Assembly: GCF_000711245.1 (NCBI RefSeq)
Contig: NZ_JOMH01000001.1
Span: 1,482,830 to 1,546,829, forward strand
Length of the DNA stretch: 64,000 nt
Direction of reading: 5' to 3'
From: Polycyclovorans algicola TG408
Lineage (GTDB): Bacteria; Pseudomonadota; Gammaproteobacteria; Nevskiales; Nevskiaceae
Position 1 is the first letter of the stretch, and each line of letters opens with the position of its first letter. Under the pieces are notes generated by a model, which made no database searches, had not been told where the DNA came from, and saw only the letters and a program-made list of their open reading frames with translations. Below are positions 28,189-37,729 of this stretch, piece after piece. A program made the position numbers and the translations under genes.

Positions 28189-29689
28189 GGCTCACCTCCG
28201 TGCGCAGGCTGTCGTACCGCTGAGGGTCGGCGACCGGTGCTTCCGAGACGGTCAGATCGGTATCGACGGTGGGTGGCGGCTTCCCCTCTTTGAGACGCGC
28301 CAGAACGTTAAGCACATGCTCGGCGCTCGGACGCCCGGATTCGAGCACCAGATCGACAGCGACCAAGACCGCTTCCAGCCCGTGCGCGGGCACCGCCGAC
28401 AGCACCTGTGCCATGACTCGGTCACCGCCGTCGCGGCGGAGCAGCGCGCGGCTGAGACGCTGTAGTGGCGCTGGCAGATCGGCAAATGGCGCACCGTTAC
28501 GCAAAGCCCCCGGCTTTCGCTCAATCAGCGGTACGTAGTGTCGCCAGTCATACACCACATGATCACGGTCGCTGGCGCGCGGGTGCTCGGCAACAATCTG
28601 CTGGTCAGCAACGATGACAACGCGCTCTGGATACAGGCGCACGCTCACCCGATGCCCAGCATGGGCGCAGGGCACCGAGTAGCGGTTACGTGCAATCGAA
28701 ACAAGGCTTGTGCTCGACACCCGTGCTGGCGATTCAACATAGCCATCAAAGGGCGTCGGTACAGGCATCAGTTGCGTCTGCTCCTGCTCCCAGGCTTCCT
28801 GAATGCTCATCCCAGAAATGTCGGGATGGGGGGCATTGCGCGCCTCAATGCATCGCTGCCCCAGCCATACATTCAATTCGCCGAAGTTGGCGAAGGAGTG
28901 TTCAGCGGCGAGCTGCCAGATGCGCCGCCGCGTGTCCTGCACGCCTTTCTCGACTCGGCCTTTCTCCCAGCCCGAGGCGACATTGCAGAAGTCCGGATCG
29001 AATAGGTAATGCGCCGTCATCGCTGCGAAGCGTGCGTTGACAATGCGCGCCTTGCCGCGACCCGGAACTCGGTCGACAGCCGTCTTCATGTTGTCGTAAA
29101 TGCCGCGACGGGCAACGCCGCCCAAACCCGTCAGACAACGGGTGTGAGCATCAAAGAGCATTTCATGGCCCTGGCTTGGATAGGCGACCAGCCAGAAGGC
29201 GCGGCTGGCACACAGTTTCATGTGTGCTAGCTGGATCTTGTTTCTCCAAATCCCACCGATCAGAAGGCTTTCCTCGCTCCAGTCGAATTGGAACGCCTCG
29301 CCCCAGTCAAAGCGCAGCGGCACAAAGCCTGATCGGGCAGTGACAGCCCCAGCACGAGCACGCCACGAGCGGATAAACGCAGTGACCTGACTGTATCCGC
29401 CGGAATAGCCTCGCTCGCGAAGCTGCCCCATGAGGCGCAGCGCCGTGCGCCGCTCTTTACGAGGCCGTCTTGCATCGGCCTCCAGCGCTTGAACAAGCCA
29501 CTCGGCGTGAGCATCGAGCTTGCAAGGCCCACCCGGTCGCCGGTACGTCATTTCACTGCGGACTGGCTCTCGCAGCCAGGTCTTGACGGTGTTTCTCGAC
29601 AAACTCGTCCGGCGTGCGATCTCGCTGATCGACAGGCCGTCCCGGTACCGCATTCTTCGAACCTTCGCGTACATCGCCATGGTGTGCAC
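28181..29689 (-). CDS. istA: IS21-family transposase IstA
   Basis: A 502-residue transposase. An N-terminal helix-turn-helix ([21 protein letters not shown]) is followed by an rve catalytic core ([16 protein letters not shown] with the first aspartate) and a C-terminal beta-rich Mu-type domain ([20 protein letters not shown]). It acts with IstB. No frame disruption is visible. Confidence 0.93.
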   Translation of the reverse strand: MHTMAMYAKVRRMRYRDGLSISEIARRTSLSRNTVKTWLREPVRSEMTYRRPGGPCKLDAHAEWLVQALEADARRPRKERRTALRLMGQLRERGYSGGYSQVTAFIRSWRARAGAVTARSGFVPLRFDWGEAFQFDWSEESLLIGGIWRNKIQLAHMKLCASRAFWLVAYPSQGHEMLFDAHTRCLTGLGGVARRGIYDNMKTAVDRVPGRGKARIVNARFAAMTAHYLFDPDFCNVASGWEKGRVEKGVQDTRRRIWQLAAEHSFANFGELNVWLGQRCIEARNAPHPDISGMSIQEAWEQEQTQLMPVPTPFDGYVESPARVSSTSLVSIARNRYSVPCAHAGHRVSVRLYPERVVIVADQQIVAEHPRASDRDHVVYDWRHYVPLIERKPGALRNGAPFADLPAPLQRLSRALLRRDGGDRVMAQVLSAVPAHGLEAVLVAVDLVLESGRPSAEHVLNVLARLKEGKPPPTVDTDLTVSEAPVADPQRYDSLRTEVSHG

Positions 29690-29798
29690 CTCGTCTACCT
29701 ACTCGGGCCAAAACCCGGCAGGCTAGTGAAGAACACCCTGGTCAATTTTCAGTCAGCAGAACCGCGCCTGGATGGTCAGTTTTCAATCGGCAGCAACA

Positions 29799-29990
29799 GC
29801 TTTGACTTCGGTGAGCATGGGGGAACATCCTCGGAATCGCGCATTTGGGGGGCTTCGTTCCCCCCACTGTTCCCCCGATGCAATCCGGATGTCAACGGAT
29901 GACCCCGGACATACGAGCACAAAAAAAGCCCCAGTTACGGGGCTTTGATTGGCTTTCTAAGGCTTCTGAGGAAGTCTCAGAAGCGATATG
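29799..29990 (+). other. Interval before the inner attachment site: minus-sense terminator and hairpin
   Basis: No gene is seen. A run of seven A bases and the hairpin GCCCC-AGTTAC-GGGGC (29929-29946) form a terminator when read on the minus strand. It is preceded by CAC and followed by TTGATT, the same order as the terminators of the tRNA-fragment array but with a different stem sequence. A second perfect hairpin, CTTCTGAG/CTCAGAAG, lies at 29963-29983. This looks like the downstream region of a tRNA-Glu gene from another lineage. Confidence 0.5.
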
Positions 29991-30000
29991 TGGCGTGCCC
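29991..30000 (+). other. Inner attachment site between elements A and B
   Basis: TGGCGTGCCC is identical to the outer left site at 26401 and one base different from the tRNA-Glu end at 62423. The next 40 bases are homologous to those after 26410. It marks the left end of the 32.4-kb element B. Confidence 0.62.
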
Positions 30001-30195
30001 AGCAGGACGAAAGTCAGAACTCTTGGCAGGAGACGGTGCCCTGCCCAAAGTGAGGCCATGTCGATACGACTAATGAACTTGGCGCTGCCAGCGCAAATGA
30101 CGGGGCGACCCGCGACCCAGTTAAAAGGATTGACGTGAGAGCAGCAGTTCAGTGGTGAAAAACATGAACCGTTTATGAGGCGGAGCTGTGTCGTG
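30001..30195 (+). other. Left end of element B, no gene
   Basis: Read in frame from the attachment site, the first 60 bases encode AQQDESQNSWQETVPCPK and a stop, the possible recombinase tail of the circular form. The rest holds no confident gene. Confidence 0.5.
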
Positions 30196-30225
30196 TTGTA
30201 CACAACATATATGTTGTGTGATAAT
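30196..30225 (+). promoter_or_regulatory. Promoter with 20-bp palindromic operator, probably leaderless mRNA
   Basis: The perfect palindrome ACACAACATATATGTTGTGT occupies 30200-30219. TTGTAC (30196-30201) and GATAAT (30220-30225) form -35 and -10 elements with an 18-bp spacer that is the palindrome. The start codon is five bases after the -10 element and no ribosome site fits, so transcripts should begin at or near the ATG. The likely ligand is the HTH protein encoded downstream (autorepression). Confidence 0.7.
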
Positions 30226-30230
30226 AGAGC

Positions 30231-31535
30231 ATGTTTTCTAGCGCAGTAATCTCAAACGAACGACAGGCCCGAGACGTCGCATCCTCGATCGAGCAGATCA
30301 GCAGTGCGTTGTCTTCGGAGCAGGTGCTGAAGGCAATCGTAGGGGGGCTCCCTCGCGAAGTGATCGAAGGAGTCCGCCGCTCACTAATCTATGAACGGCG
30401 CGAGCTTGTAGCAACGCTGGAGTCGTACCAAGCCGCGAAAAGTGGCGACTGTGCACCAATGAAACAGCGCGCCGGTGATGATCCCGGTGCTTTATTGATT
30501 GTCGCCCGAATCGTACGCGGATGGTCACAAAAGGAGCTCGCACGGAAGCTGGGGCTAAAAGAGCAGGCGATTCAAAGGTACGAGGCTGAACGCTACCGCA
30601 GCATAAGCCTGTCCAATCTGTTGAGAGTTGCACGGGCGCTTTCTGTTGACCTTTCGGCCGAAATCAGCAGCCCACGCGAAGCGTACTGGGTGCCTCCGAT
30701 GCCCTCATCCGCCGAAGTCCAAAAAGCCCTAAAGCATGCCCGAGATAACGAATGGATCCAATCCAGCGAAGTTGCAGTCGATGACGGCGGACTGAGTCAG
30801 CTCACTCGATATATTGCAGAGCACGTTGAGGTGCATGGGACGCCGTCCCTCCTGAGGACGGGCCTGAATGTAGTCGATCATTCAGGTGACTGGATGCTCC
30901 TTTCATGGAAGGCCCAAGTTACTCAACGGGCCAAGGCCGTTATTTCGAAGCACAAGGTTAAGTACCGCACCTTGGACGTATCTTGGTTGATGGACTTGGT
31001 TCGTCTGAGTAGTGTTGAAGATGGCCCAATTCAAGCTGTAAGGCTGCTACTGCAACACGGGATCATTTTAGTTGTAGAGCGACAGATTCCAGGGATGGCT
31101 GTAGACGGTGCTGCCTTTCTAGTAGACGACGTGCCAGTGATCGGAATGACGCTGCGCCGAGATTCTCTTGATAACTTCTGGTTTACGCTCATGCATGAAG
31201 TTGCTCACGTGATCCTGCACTATCGCACGGGACTTTCGGCTGGCTTTTTCGACGACGCTGAAGCGGCCCACGTGGACGAAATTGAAGCCGAGGCAAATGC
31301 CTTTGCGGGCAGCTTGCTAATTCCCGAGGAGATCTGGTCCCGCTCTCCCGCGCGCATTACCAAGTCGGCCGAGCCAGTTGAGCGGTTGGCTACGCAGCTT
31401 GGAATTTCTCCTGCAATTATCTTCGGACGCATTCGGATGGAGCGCAAAAACTTCGCCATATTTTCCAACAAGATTGGGCGCGAAAAAGTCCGCAAACAGT
31501 TTCTCTCATCCTCCAACAACGGGTTGCCCTCATGA
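30231..31535 (+). CDS. XRE helix-turn-helix / ImmA-IrrE metallopeptidase
   Basis: A 434-residue fusion. A Cro/cI helix-turn-helix near residues 90-135 (SQKELARKLGLKEQAIQRYE) is followed by an M78-family zinc peptidase with HEVAH near residue 322 and a downstream glutamate region (EIEAEANAFAGSLLIP). The first 80 residues are helical and unassigned. ImmA/IrrE proteases cleave or derepress a partner repressor after a signal. The fused DNA-binding part suggests it controls its own operon through the palindrome just upstream. It overlaps the next gene by four bases. This arrangement recurs in defence islands. Confidence 0.82.
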   Translation: MFSSAVISNERQARDVASSIEQISSALSSEQVLKAIVGGLPREVIEGVRRSLIYERRELVATLESYQAAKSGDCAPMKQRAGDDPGALLIVARIVRGWSQKELARKLGLKEQAIQRYEAERYRSISLSNLLRVARALSVDLSAEISSPREAYWVPPMPSSAEVQKALKHARDNEWIQSSEVAVDDGGLSQLTRYIAEHVEVHGTPSLLRTGLNVVDHSGDWMLLSWKAQVTQRAKAVISKHKVKYRTLDVSWLMDLVRLSSVEDGPIQAVRLLLQHGIILVVERQIPGMAVDGAAFLVDDVPVIGMTLRRDSLDNFWFTLMHEVAHVILHYRTGLSAGFFDDAEAAHVDEIEAEANAFAGSLLIPEEIWSRSPARITKSAEPVERLATQLGISPAIIFGRIRMERKNFAIFSNKIGREKVRKQFLSSSNNGLPS

Positions 31536-32668
31536 AGCGATCATCATTTCTCTATTGCCCGGCGCTGCGAATGAAAGCGGGTGAGCTTGCAGGGGTGCGC
31601 GAACTGGCTGAAGACGTGGCCAGCTGTACGCTTCCACGCTTTATTGTGCCCCCTCCCGAAGAGCGCGATGGGACGCAACATGAGCTTTTCGCAGTCGACA
31701 AGACGCCCGATATCAGCTCTTTGATATCGCGACATTGGTACGGTCGAGCGGCCTTAATTGATTCAACATATCTGCTGGATGAGTGTGGCCGTGAACGAAT
31801 AGCGGAATGGCTTCCGCAGATGTTCTCGCAAGCCCGCAAGGCTGGAGTCAGGGCCATACCGATGGCAGGCTTGAGTGATCTTGGAGCTATTGAAGCTGCT
31901 GCCTTCCGAGCGGCAATTTCGAGTGACCACACGCTGAAATTCGCGATATCCGTGTCGTCGGACGATATGGTGGGGCCGTCGTTCCAAACCGACTTGAAAG
32001 CCGCGCTGACACGTCTCGACTTGGCTGAGCACGATTGCGCTGTAATTGCCGATTTTCACGCTGCCGACTTTTCGGACCCCGAGCTTGTGGCGCCAATCAT
32101 CAATGGCACGCTTGAGTTGCTACAAGATCTTGGGCTGTGGCAGCACGTCATATTCCAAGGGACTCACTATCCTGAAAACAATCCCGCAGGACATGATGCG
32201 GTCTTCCTTTGGCCTCGCAACGAATGGATTGCTTGGAAACGGGCCGTAAACTTCGATCCCTCAACTGCTGCGAATATAATGTTCGGAGATTATGCTGCCG
32301 ACTGCGCGAAAATTGCCTTCGGAGGTAGCGGGGGCGCTCCCATCAAGCATTACCGATATACGACACAGGATGATTGGCTAGTGGTGCGTGGTCCGAAGGA
32401 TGGTAAGAACAAAGCAGCTATGCAGCGGGTTTGTCAGAAAATTCTTGTGAGCGGCAAATTTGATGGCCCTAGTTTTTCGACCGCCGACGCTTACATTCAC
32501 AGGACCGCAATGAACCAAGATGGTCCTGGAAATCCAACGACTTGGCGTCAAGTGAACACTACTCATCACATTACTCGGGTTGTGGTCGATCTTGGAAAAG
32601 TACGCGGCGTTAGCATTGCCGAACAGACTGTAGAACGCGCAAACCAGATGGACCTACTGGACTTTTAG
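31532..32668 (+). CDS. Beta-family protein, partner of the ImmA/IrrE protein
   Basis: A 378-residue cytosolic protein. The opening (YCPALRMKAGELAGVRELAE), the alternation of short strands and helices and the closing HHITRVVVDLGKV resemble the Pfam Beta_protein family, first named from a phage protein. The biochemical role is unknown. Its ATG overlaps the stop of the ImmA/IrrE gene (ATGA), so the two are translated together. I regard the pair as a probable two-gene defence or addiction unit; the family call rests on pattern similarity only. Confidence 0.55.
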   Translation: MKRSSFLYCPALRMKAGELAGVRELAEDVASCTLPRFIVPPPEERDGTQHELFAVDKTPDISSLISRHWYGRAALIDSTYLLDECGRERIAEWLPQMFSQARKAGVRAIPMAGLSDLGAIEAAAFRAAISSDHTLKFAISVSSDDMVGPSFQTDLKAALTRLDLAEHDCAVIADFHAADFSDPELVAPIINGTLELLQDLGLWQHVIFQGTHYPENNPAGHDAVFLWPRNEWIAWKRAVNFDPSTAANIMFGDYAADCAKIAFGGSGGAPIKHYRYTTQDDWLVVRGPKDGKNKAAMQRVCQKILVSGKFDGPSFSTADAYIHRTAMNQDGPGNPTTWRQVNTTHHITRVVVDLGKVRGVSIAEQTVERANQMDLLDF

Positions 32669-33035
32669 CGTGGAGCTCAAGTTTTCTTTCCGCTGTTGGG
32701 CGCAGTCTTCGGAGTGACAGGGTCCGCTACAAGCAGAGCAGGTAGTCTGCCCGGAGAGATGCTGCTTCAACGAGGAGTGTCGGCTCGCCTGATCCAGCTC
32801 GATGAGAATTCTTTCAGGTTGACGACTGAGGGCGCGCTCGTCGGTCAGCGCTTCGGATACGCCTGACCTGGCTGGTAGCGACGGTGTAAGTGGGCTTGAT
32901 GGCCATTCGCAACTCCAAAGGCGTGATATCGATGCGCCCTTTCTCTTCGTCACTCAAGACCAGCCAAGTCAAAGACTCGTCGCCCGGATCTCGGAACGCC
33001 TCTAGCATCTCGACAATGTCGTCTTTTTTAATCAA
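32654..33035 (-). pseudogene. Possible frameshifted small gene downstream of the restriction operon
   Basis: Two overlapping minus-strand frames each read like protein in complementary halves. The first starts MIKKDDIVEMLEAFRDPGDE at 33035 and is sensible to about 32865. The second frame continues with EALTDERALSRQPERILIEL and ends with a cysteine cluster (CSACSGPCHSEDC), stopping at 32654. Joining them needs one frameshift near 32870 and gives about 125 residues. It follows the EcoRII-type gene by 61 bases on the same strand. No family is recognised; it could also be two unrelated short frames. Confidence 0.35.
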
Positions 33036-33096
33036 TGGAGCAGTCCAACATTCATCGACATCCAGCCTCGTGGCGTGAGTGGATAGCAGAGGGCCA

Positions 33097-34347
33097 TCAT
33101 GCGCCCTGTCTCACTCGTACCAAGCTTATGAAATCAGCGAAATTCATCAACCATGCCTGCTGAGCCAGTGTGAAATCCCGATGAAGTGGTTTCGGCACCA
33201 CCAGCTGCACGTTGCTGTCCCTCATCTGGTCAGTCTGTTTCTCGGAGATTGCAGGCTCCAGGGTCAGTAGGTGCTTCAGATTAATGCGATCAGCCTCCTT
33301 CGTGACCTGGCGCCAGCGATCCTTTGCCGTTGTTTTCGCGCCAAGCATGGTCAGACTCTCTTCGGGAAAGCTGGAGTCGCGGTACTCAATACCCCCAGGG
33401 AACAGGAAATCGGGCCGATTGCCTCGTTCCGTCACCACCCCACGAGAGTGACGTACCTCCAAGTCTCCTAGAATCACCTGTACGTGGTTTTCAAGTGCAG
33501 AGCCCGCGCGCGACTTTCTACGGTTCTGAACTGAAAGGGAGAAGCTGAGGAAACCATCCACGTCCGGGTCATCCTCCCGAAGGAAACCCTGCCTCAGGCG
33601 TTCGCCGAGCAGATGCTTTTCAAGCGTCCGGAACAGGACCTCCTCGCGTTCCATCCATGCCATGAGTGTCTGATCAGCACCATCAGCCATCGGGCGAACG
33701 TCCGGGAGAGTCTCGCGGGCGTAGGCTGAGAAGTCCTTTGTCTTCGGGAAGGCGGGTCCGAAACGGCGCAACATCTCATCGAGATATGTTTCATCACTCA
33801 GATCGGTAACGATTCCGATCTGTTCAAGAACGATGCTGGCGGCAAATCCGAGACGGTCCTGCTCCGTCTCAAGTTCGGCGCGTACGCTGAAGCCGGGATG
33901 AGCCAGATCGGTCAGCCCGAAAAGCCACTGGAGCTGCGTGGAAATGGTTGATGCAGCTTCTGCGATGATCACCAACACATGGTCATCCGGCGTGCGCGCG
34001 ATGAACAGGACATCGCCCGCCGAAGCACACTGGGAAACCTGTGTCGTCGGGAAGTAAAGCCGGTGTTCGGATCTACCCGTGCGGGCTGCACTCTTCGCAC
34101 GCGCGTCGTACCAGGTGACCCACGATGAGGCCACTACTGGCTCATCACCGTTTTCATCAAGGTAGAGCATTGTGGCCTGAAACGGGTGCCTCTCCGTGCC
34201 CGCCTCCCCGAAAATCTTGATCAACGGATTCGAGCCATTGAATTCGTGCTGGTTGGACTTGACCGGGTCAGCCTCAACAGCACTGAGCGTCTTGGCAGCG
34301 ACACCCGTGAAGTACTCAGAAAGAAATCCGTGCCGTGGTCTGCTCAT
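33097..34347 (-). CDS. EcoRII-type type II restriction endonuclease
   Basis: A 416-residue enzyme, close in size to EcoRII (about 400). The N-terminal half should be the effector DNA-binding domain. The C-terminal half carries the EcoRII catalytic signature: RPDFLFPGGIEY near residue 310, AKTTAKDRWRQVTKEADRI near 340 and LLTLEPAISEKQTDQM. It likely cuts CCWGG or a related site and needs two copies for activity; that specificity is inferred from the family. The start overlaps the vsr stop (ATGA). A longer frame upstream runs through vsr and is not the gene. Confidence 0.85.
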   Translation of the reverse strand: MSRPRHGFLSEYFTGVAAKTLSAVEADPVKSNQHEFNGSNPLIKIFGEAGTERHPFQATMLYLDENGDEPVVASSWVTWYDARAKSAARTGRSEHRLYFPTTQVSQCASAGDVLFIARTPDDHVLVIIAEAASTISTQLQWLFGLTDLAHPGFSVRAELETEQDRLGFAASIVLEQIGIVTDLSDETYLDEMLRRFGPAFPKTKDFSAYARETLPDVRPMADGADQTLMAWMEREEVLFRTLEKHLLGERLRQGFLREDDPDVDGFLSFSLSVQNRRKSRAGSALENHVQVILGDLEVRHSRGVVTERGNRPDFLFPGGIEYRDSSFPEESLTMLGAKTTAKDRWRQVTKEADRINLKHLLTLEPAISEKQTDQMRDSNVQLVVPKPLHRDFTLAQQAWLMNFADFISLVRVRQGA

Positions 34348-34796
34348 TTTCCGCTGACCTCCCCTATGGTCGCGTTTGACCTCACGAACTGATCGATCAG
34401 GAATACGGTCTCCTCGATCCCTCGCGCAGTACGTCCCCTTATGGCGCACTCCCACACTGTCAGGATCTTCCAGCTGCGTGAGCTCAGCGTTTCCGTGATC
34501 CTTGCATCCCTCTTTCTGTTGGTCTCGATCTTTGCCTGCCACCATTCCTGCCTCGTAGCGGGCAACCTGAATAGATGACAGGGATGGCCGTGCCAGAAGC
34601 AGCCATTTACAAAGAGAACAGTCTTCCACTTGGGAAGCACAATGTCCGGAGAACCCGGAAGTTCTCTCACGTGCAGACGATAGCGATATCCGTGCGCGTG
34701 AAGTCCACGACGGACCATCAGTTCTGGAGCTGTATTTCGGGATCTGATGCCCGACATCATCCTGCTGCGGGTGGCAACGGAGACGATGTCAGCCAT
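34344..34796 (-). CDS. vsr: Very short patch repair endonuclease Vsr
   Basis: A 150-residue mismatch endonuclease that nicks at T:G mispairs arising from deamination of 5-methylcytosine. It has the start RSRMMSGIRSRNTAPELMVR, the catalytic region LPGSPDIVLPKWKTVLFVNG and the zinc-site residues in CFWHGHPCH. It lies four bases after the methyltransferase gene and overlaps the endonuclease gene, so the three form one operon. Its presence supports a Dcm-like specificity for the methylase. Confidence 0.93.
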   Translation of the reverse strand: MADIVSVATRSRMMSGIRSRNTAPELMVRRGLHAHGYRYRLHVRELPGSPDIVLPKWKTVLFVNGCFWHGHPCHLFRLPATRQEWWQAKIETNRKRDARITETLSSRSWKILTVWECAIRGRTARGIEETVFLIDQFVRSNATIGEVSGK

Positions 34797-34800
34797 TTCG

Positions 34801-36066
34801 TCAGGCCGCAGCGAAAAGAAGCTGCTGGTGCTCGGACTCCCCGGATGCCATAGCCATGATGTGAGGCTTCATCAGTCTTGCGGTCTCGGCCATAACCGGC
34901 ATGACGACCGAGTTCCCGAACTGCTTGTAGGCCTGAGTGTCGCTCACCGGAATCCTGAAACTGTCGGGGAGGCCCATCAGCCGTGCGCACTCTCGTGGAG
35001 TCAGCCGTCTGGGATTCCTGCGATTCTGGGCGACCAGTATCTCGCTGCCGTCCTTGTAGTAGCGGGCTGAAAGGGTTCTGGTTGTGTCAGTCCCCGTCAC
35101 GAGTCCGAAGCCAAAACCGTTTCCCTTCTCCCGGTGTTTGGCTGCGTAGTTCTGGAGATAGGTCCAGAGGTTGTCCGTCAACGTGTACTTGGGGTTCACC
35201 TTCTTCTTTGCATGATTGAAGAAGCGGTCTTCATCATGCTCGATCCGTGGCTCCGATCCGTCGGTGCGGTGAAGTATCGACGCCAGTCGCGGCCCCTCTT
35301 TCGGAGCCCTGAACGCATCCCATGCAAAGTCGGTCTGCTCGCGGAATCCCACTATCAGGATGCGCTCCCGGTGCTGGGGAACGAATGAGATTCCATCGAT
35401 CACTCGGAAGTGGATCTGGTAGCCCAGCTCTTTTTCTAGGACGTCGCGGATGGTGCGGAAGGTATTGCCCTTGTCGTGAGAAAGCAGATTCTTCACGTTC
35501 TCCAGAAGAAACGCTTTCGGTCGGCAGGCCTGAATGATCCTCGCCACATCGTAGAAGAGGGTGCCCTGCGTGGTGCATTCGAAGCCATGAGGCCTTCCCA
35601 GTGCATTCTTCTTGGAGACACCGGCAATGGAGAAGGGCTGACAGGGGAAGCCCGCAAGAAGAACATCGTGAGCGGGTATCTCCGCAGCCGGGTCGAGAAC
35701 TTTGGTGATGTCTCCCGCCACAGGATGGCTTTCACCAAAGTTAGCGGCGTAAGTCTTCACAGCCCAGTCATTCCACTCGCTGGTGAAGACGCACTTCCCG
35801 CCAGCCTGCTCGAATCCCATGCGGATTCCGCCGATACCGGCGAACAGGTCGATGAACGTGAAATCGGTCTCGCTCGAAGGGCCTGCGTTTGCCCTTCTCG
35901 CCTGCATTGCGTCCCTCAGCGCAGGAACGATCATAAGGGGAGCCTCGACCTCTCCCGCGAACCAGCGTCTGACGGTTCGCTCGGACTTGCCCAGTACGTG
36001 CGCCATTTCTGCCTGAGTCATGACTTGGGATGCGGCTCTGAGAGCATCTTGGGCTTGAGGGGTCAC
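34801..36066 (-). CDS. DNA (cytosine-5-)-methyltransferase, Dcm/M.EcoRII-like
   Basis: A 421-residue C5-methyltransferase. The N-terminal 60 residues include a helix-turn-helix (TQAEMAHVLGKSERTVRRW), as in M.EcoRII and Dcm, which may repress its own gene. The catalytic part has motif I FIDLFAGIGGIRMGF, motif IV with the nucleophile cysteine in GFPCQPFS near residue 140, motif VI ENVKNL, motif VIII QHRERILIVGF and motif X QFGNSVVMPV. It protects host DNA from the linked EcoRII-type enzyme and is the first gene of the operon. Confidence 0.93.
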   Translation of the reverse strand: MTPQAQDALRAASQVMTQAEMAHVLGKSERTVRRWFAGEVEAPLMIVPALRDAMQARRANAGPSSETDFTFIDLFAGIGGIRMGFEQAGGKCVFTSEWNDWAVKTYAANFGESHPVAGDITKVLDPAAEIPAHDVLLAGFPCQPFSIAGVSKKNALGRPHGFECTTQGTLFYDVARIIQACRPKAFLLENVKNLLSHDKGNTFRTIRDVLEKELGYQIHFRVIDGISFVPQHRERILIVGFREQTDFAWDAFRAPKEGPRLASILHRTDGSEPRIEHDEDRFFNHAKKKVNPKYTLTDNLWTYLQNYAAKHREKGNGFGFGLVTGTDTTRTLSARYYKDGSEILVAQNRRNPRRLTPRECARLMGLPDSFRIPVSDTQAYKQFGNSVVMPVMAETARLMKPHIMAMASGESEHQQLLFAAA

Positions 36067-36073
36067 TGGGACG

Positions 36074-36265
36074 TTATCTCTGGGAATTATTTAGGACATT
36101 CTGACCGTTTTCACACCCCGGGATCAACATCTCGACAGCAGCGCCCCCCATGGCGAGGTTCGGTCTATCTTTGGCGTCTGTTTCAGCGCCCTCGACGAAA
36201 TCAAGTCGACCTCGAAGGTGTCCGAGCATGCACTGCATGTGGAGGTGTTCCAGAGTTGGCTGCAT
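36074..36265 (-). CDS. Hypothetical small protein after umuC
   Basis: A 63-residue frame starts at an ATG preceded by GCGAGGTG (ATG 36265; an in-frame GTG lies at 36280). It has a mixed composition (LGHLRGRLDFVEGAETDAKD) and fills the gap between umuC and the methyltransferase gene on the same strand. No family is recognised. It may be a real SOS-cluster gene or chance. Confidence 0.3.
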   Translation of the reverse strand: MQPTLEHLHMQCMLGHLRGRLDFVEGAETDAKDRPNLAMGGAAVEMLIPGCENGQNVLNNSQR

Positions 36266-36301
36266 CACCTCGCCACTCACTTTTGTGGATGGGTGGCTGG
36301 C

Positions 36302-37648
36302 TCACTGCACCGTGGGCAGCGAACGCCAATCCGTCGTGTAGGCCGCCGACAGGTTGCCGCGCTTCATGCTCCAACTCTTGTGGATGCCTGCACCTGCTGT
36401 TTGTAGCGTGCGACTGCCATAGCGCCGATTAACGGTGTCGAGTGCGGCATTCAGCCGTTCCCGCTTCTCTCTACCTGCCGTGTCCTCAAACAGCGTGATC
36501 TGCCGTTCTGTTCTGGGGCTGAGGTCGGTGAGCATGATGGATGCTTTTTGGTAGATGTACCCCTCGCGGTAAAGCTGCTTGAGCATCCTGATGGCGTACT
36601 GCCCAAGTACCAAGGTGTCGTCAGTGGCTTCAGCCAGCTTGCAGCTGATGGCCTTGTTGTACTGGGGCACATCCGGCTTGAAGGGATTGGTTCTGATACC
36701 CACCTGCAACATCCCGGCGATGGATCCCTGGGCGCGCAGCTTCTCGGCCGCGCGGGCCAGATAGGTCAGAACGGCCTCTCGGAGGTCTGCCTCTGAAGTC
36801 ACGTGCCGACCGAAGCTGCGTGACGACAGGATCTGCTGCTTCTTCGGTGACAGCTCTTCAAGGACGAGGCAACTGATGCCGTTGAGCTCTTCGACGGTCC
36901 GTTCCAGAACCACCGAGAACTGACCCCGAATCCGCTTTGGGTTGGCCTCCTTCAAGTCCTGCACGGTGTTGATGCCCATAGCCTTTAGTTGTTCGGTCAA
37001 TCGACCACCCACGCCCCAGACCTCACCGACATCCAGGGATGACAGCCATTGTTGCTGTTCATCGATGCTGAGCGATTCCAAATCGAAGCTGCCTGCCCAT
37101 TGGGGGTTCTTCTTGGCAATGTGGTTTGCCAGCTTGGCGCGGGTCTTGGTGCTGCCGATGCCCACGCAAACCGTGAGACCTGTCCACTGTTGAATCCGGT
37201 TTCGGATGAGCAGGCCGTGGTCTCTGAGTGAGGTGGTGATCAATCCCATCCCAGAGAAATCGAGAAAGCACTCATCGATGGAGTAGACCTCCTGTCTGGG
37301 GGCCATGCCCCCGAGGATGGTCATCACCCGATGGCTCATGTCGGCATACAGGGTGTAGTTACTGGACAGCGCTTTCAGCCCCTGAGCTTTGAACTCTCTC
37401 GGCACCAGGTGCCAGGGCTGGCCCATCTTGATGCCGAGAGCCTTGGCTTCGGCAGAGCGGGCCACCACGCATCCGTCGTTGTTCGACAGTACAACCAGCG
37501 GTTTGCCCACGAGCCGGGGATCGAAAACGGCTTCACAGCTGCAATAGAAGTTGTTGACGTCGACCAGGGCGAATCGGGTTTGCAGCCGTGGCCGCGCTCC
37601 GGTCGCGAGGCTGGCGGTGTTGACGCTAGATGGGGTAGTCGTGTCCAT
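36302..37648 (-). CDS. umuC: DNA polymerase V catalytic subunit UmuC
   Basis: A Y-family translesion polymerase. It has the signature [18 protein letters not shown] near the N-terminus, catalytic acidic residues in [12 protein letters not shown], a helix-hairpin-helix region ([15 protein letters not shown]) and the C-terminal little-finger part with DUF4113-like residues. With ATG 37648 it has 448 residues; a TTG at 37678 is an alternative. It lies 81 bases after umuD in a LexA-controlled operon. Mobile-element umuDC genes are common and raise mutagenesis after DNA damage. Confidence 0.92.
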   Translation of the reverse strand: MDTTTPSSVNTASLATGARPRLQTRFALVDVNNFYCSCEAVFDPRLVGKPLVVLSNNDGCVVARSAEAKALGIKMGQPWHLVPREFKAQGLKALSSNYTLYADMSHRVMTILGGMAPRQEVYSIDECFLDFSGMGLITTSLRDHGLLIRNRIQQWTGLTVCVGIGSTKTRAKLANHIAKKNPQWAGSFDLESLSIDEQQQWLSSLDVGEVWGVGGRLTEQLKAMGINTVQDLKEANPKRIRGQFSVVLERTVEELNGISCLVLEELSPKKQQILSSRSFGRHVTSEADLREAVLTYLARAAEKLRAQGSIAGMLQVGIRTNPFKPDVPQYNKAISCKLAEATDDTLVLGQYAIRMLKQLYREGYIYQKASIMLTDLSPRTERQITLFEDTAGREKRERLNAALDTVNRRYGSRTLQTAGAGIHKSWSMKRGNLSAAYTTDWRSLPTVQ

Positions 37649-37729
37649 GCCCAGAAGGCTATTGGGCTGCTGTCTCAAACCGTGAGACGCCGCCCACTGG
37701 TGCAGCGCCAGATCTCACAGCCGCGCTGC

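Larger units (their letters stand above)
27280..29798 (-). mobile_element. IS21-family insertion sequence
   Basis: A 2.5-kb element whose ends both begin TGTTGCTGCCGA. Each end carries further copies of the internal motif GAAAA(C/T)TGACCA, as is usual in IS21 termini. It contains intact istA and istB on the minus strand. No clear flanking direct repeat is seen (ACGCC on the left, GCTTT on the right). Confidence 0.88.
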
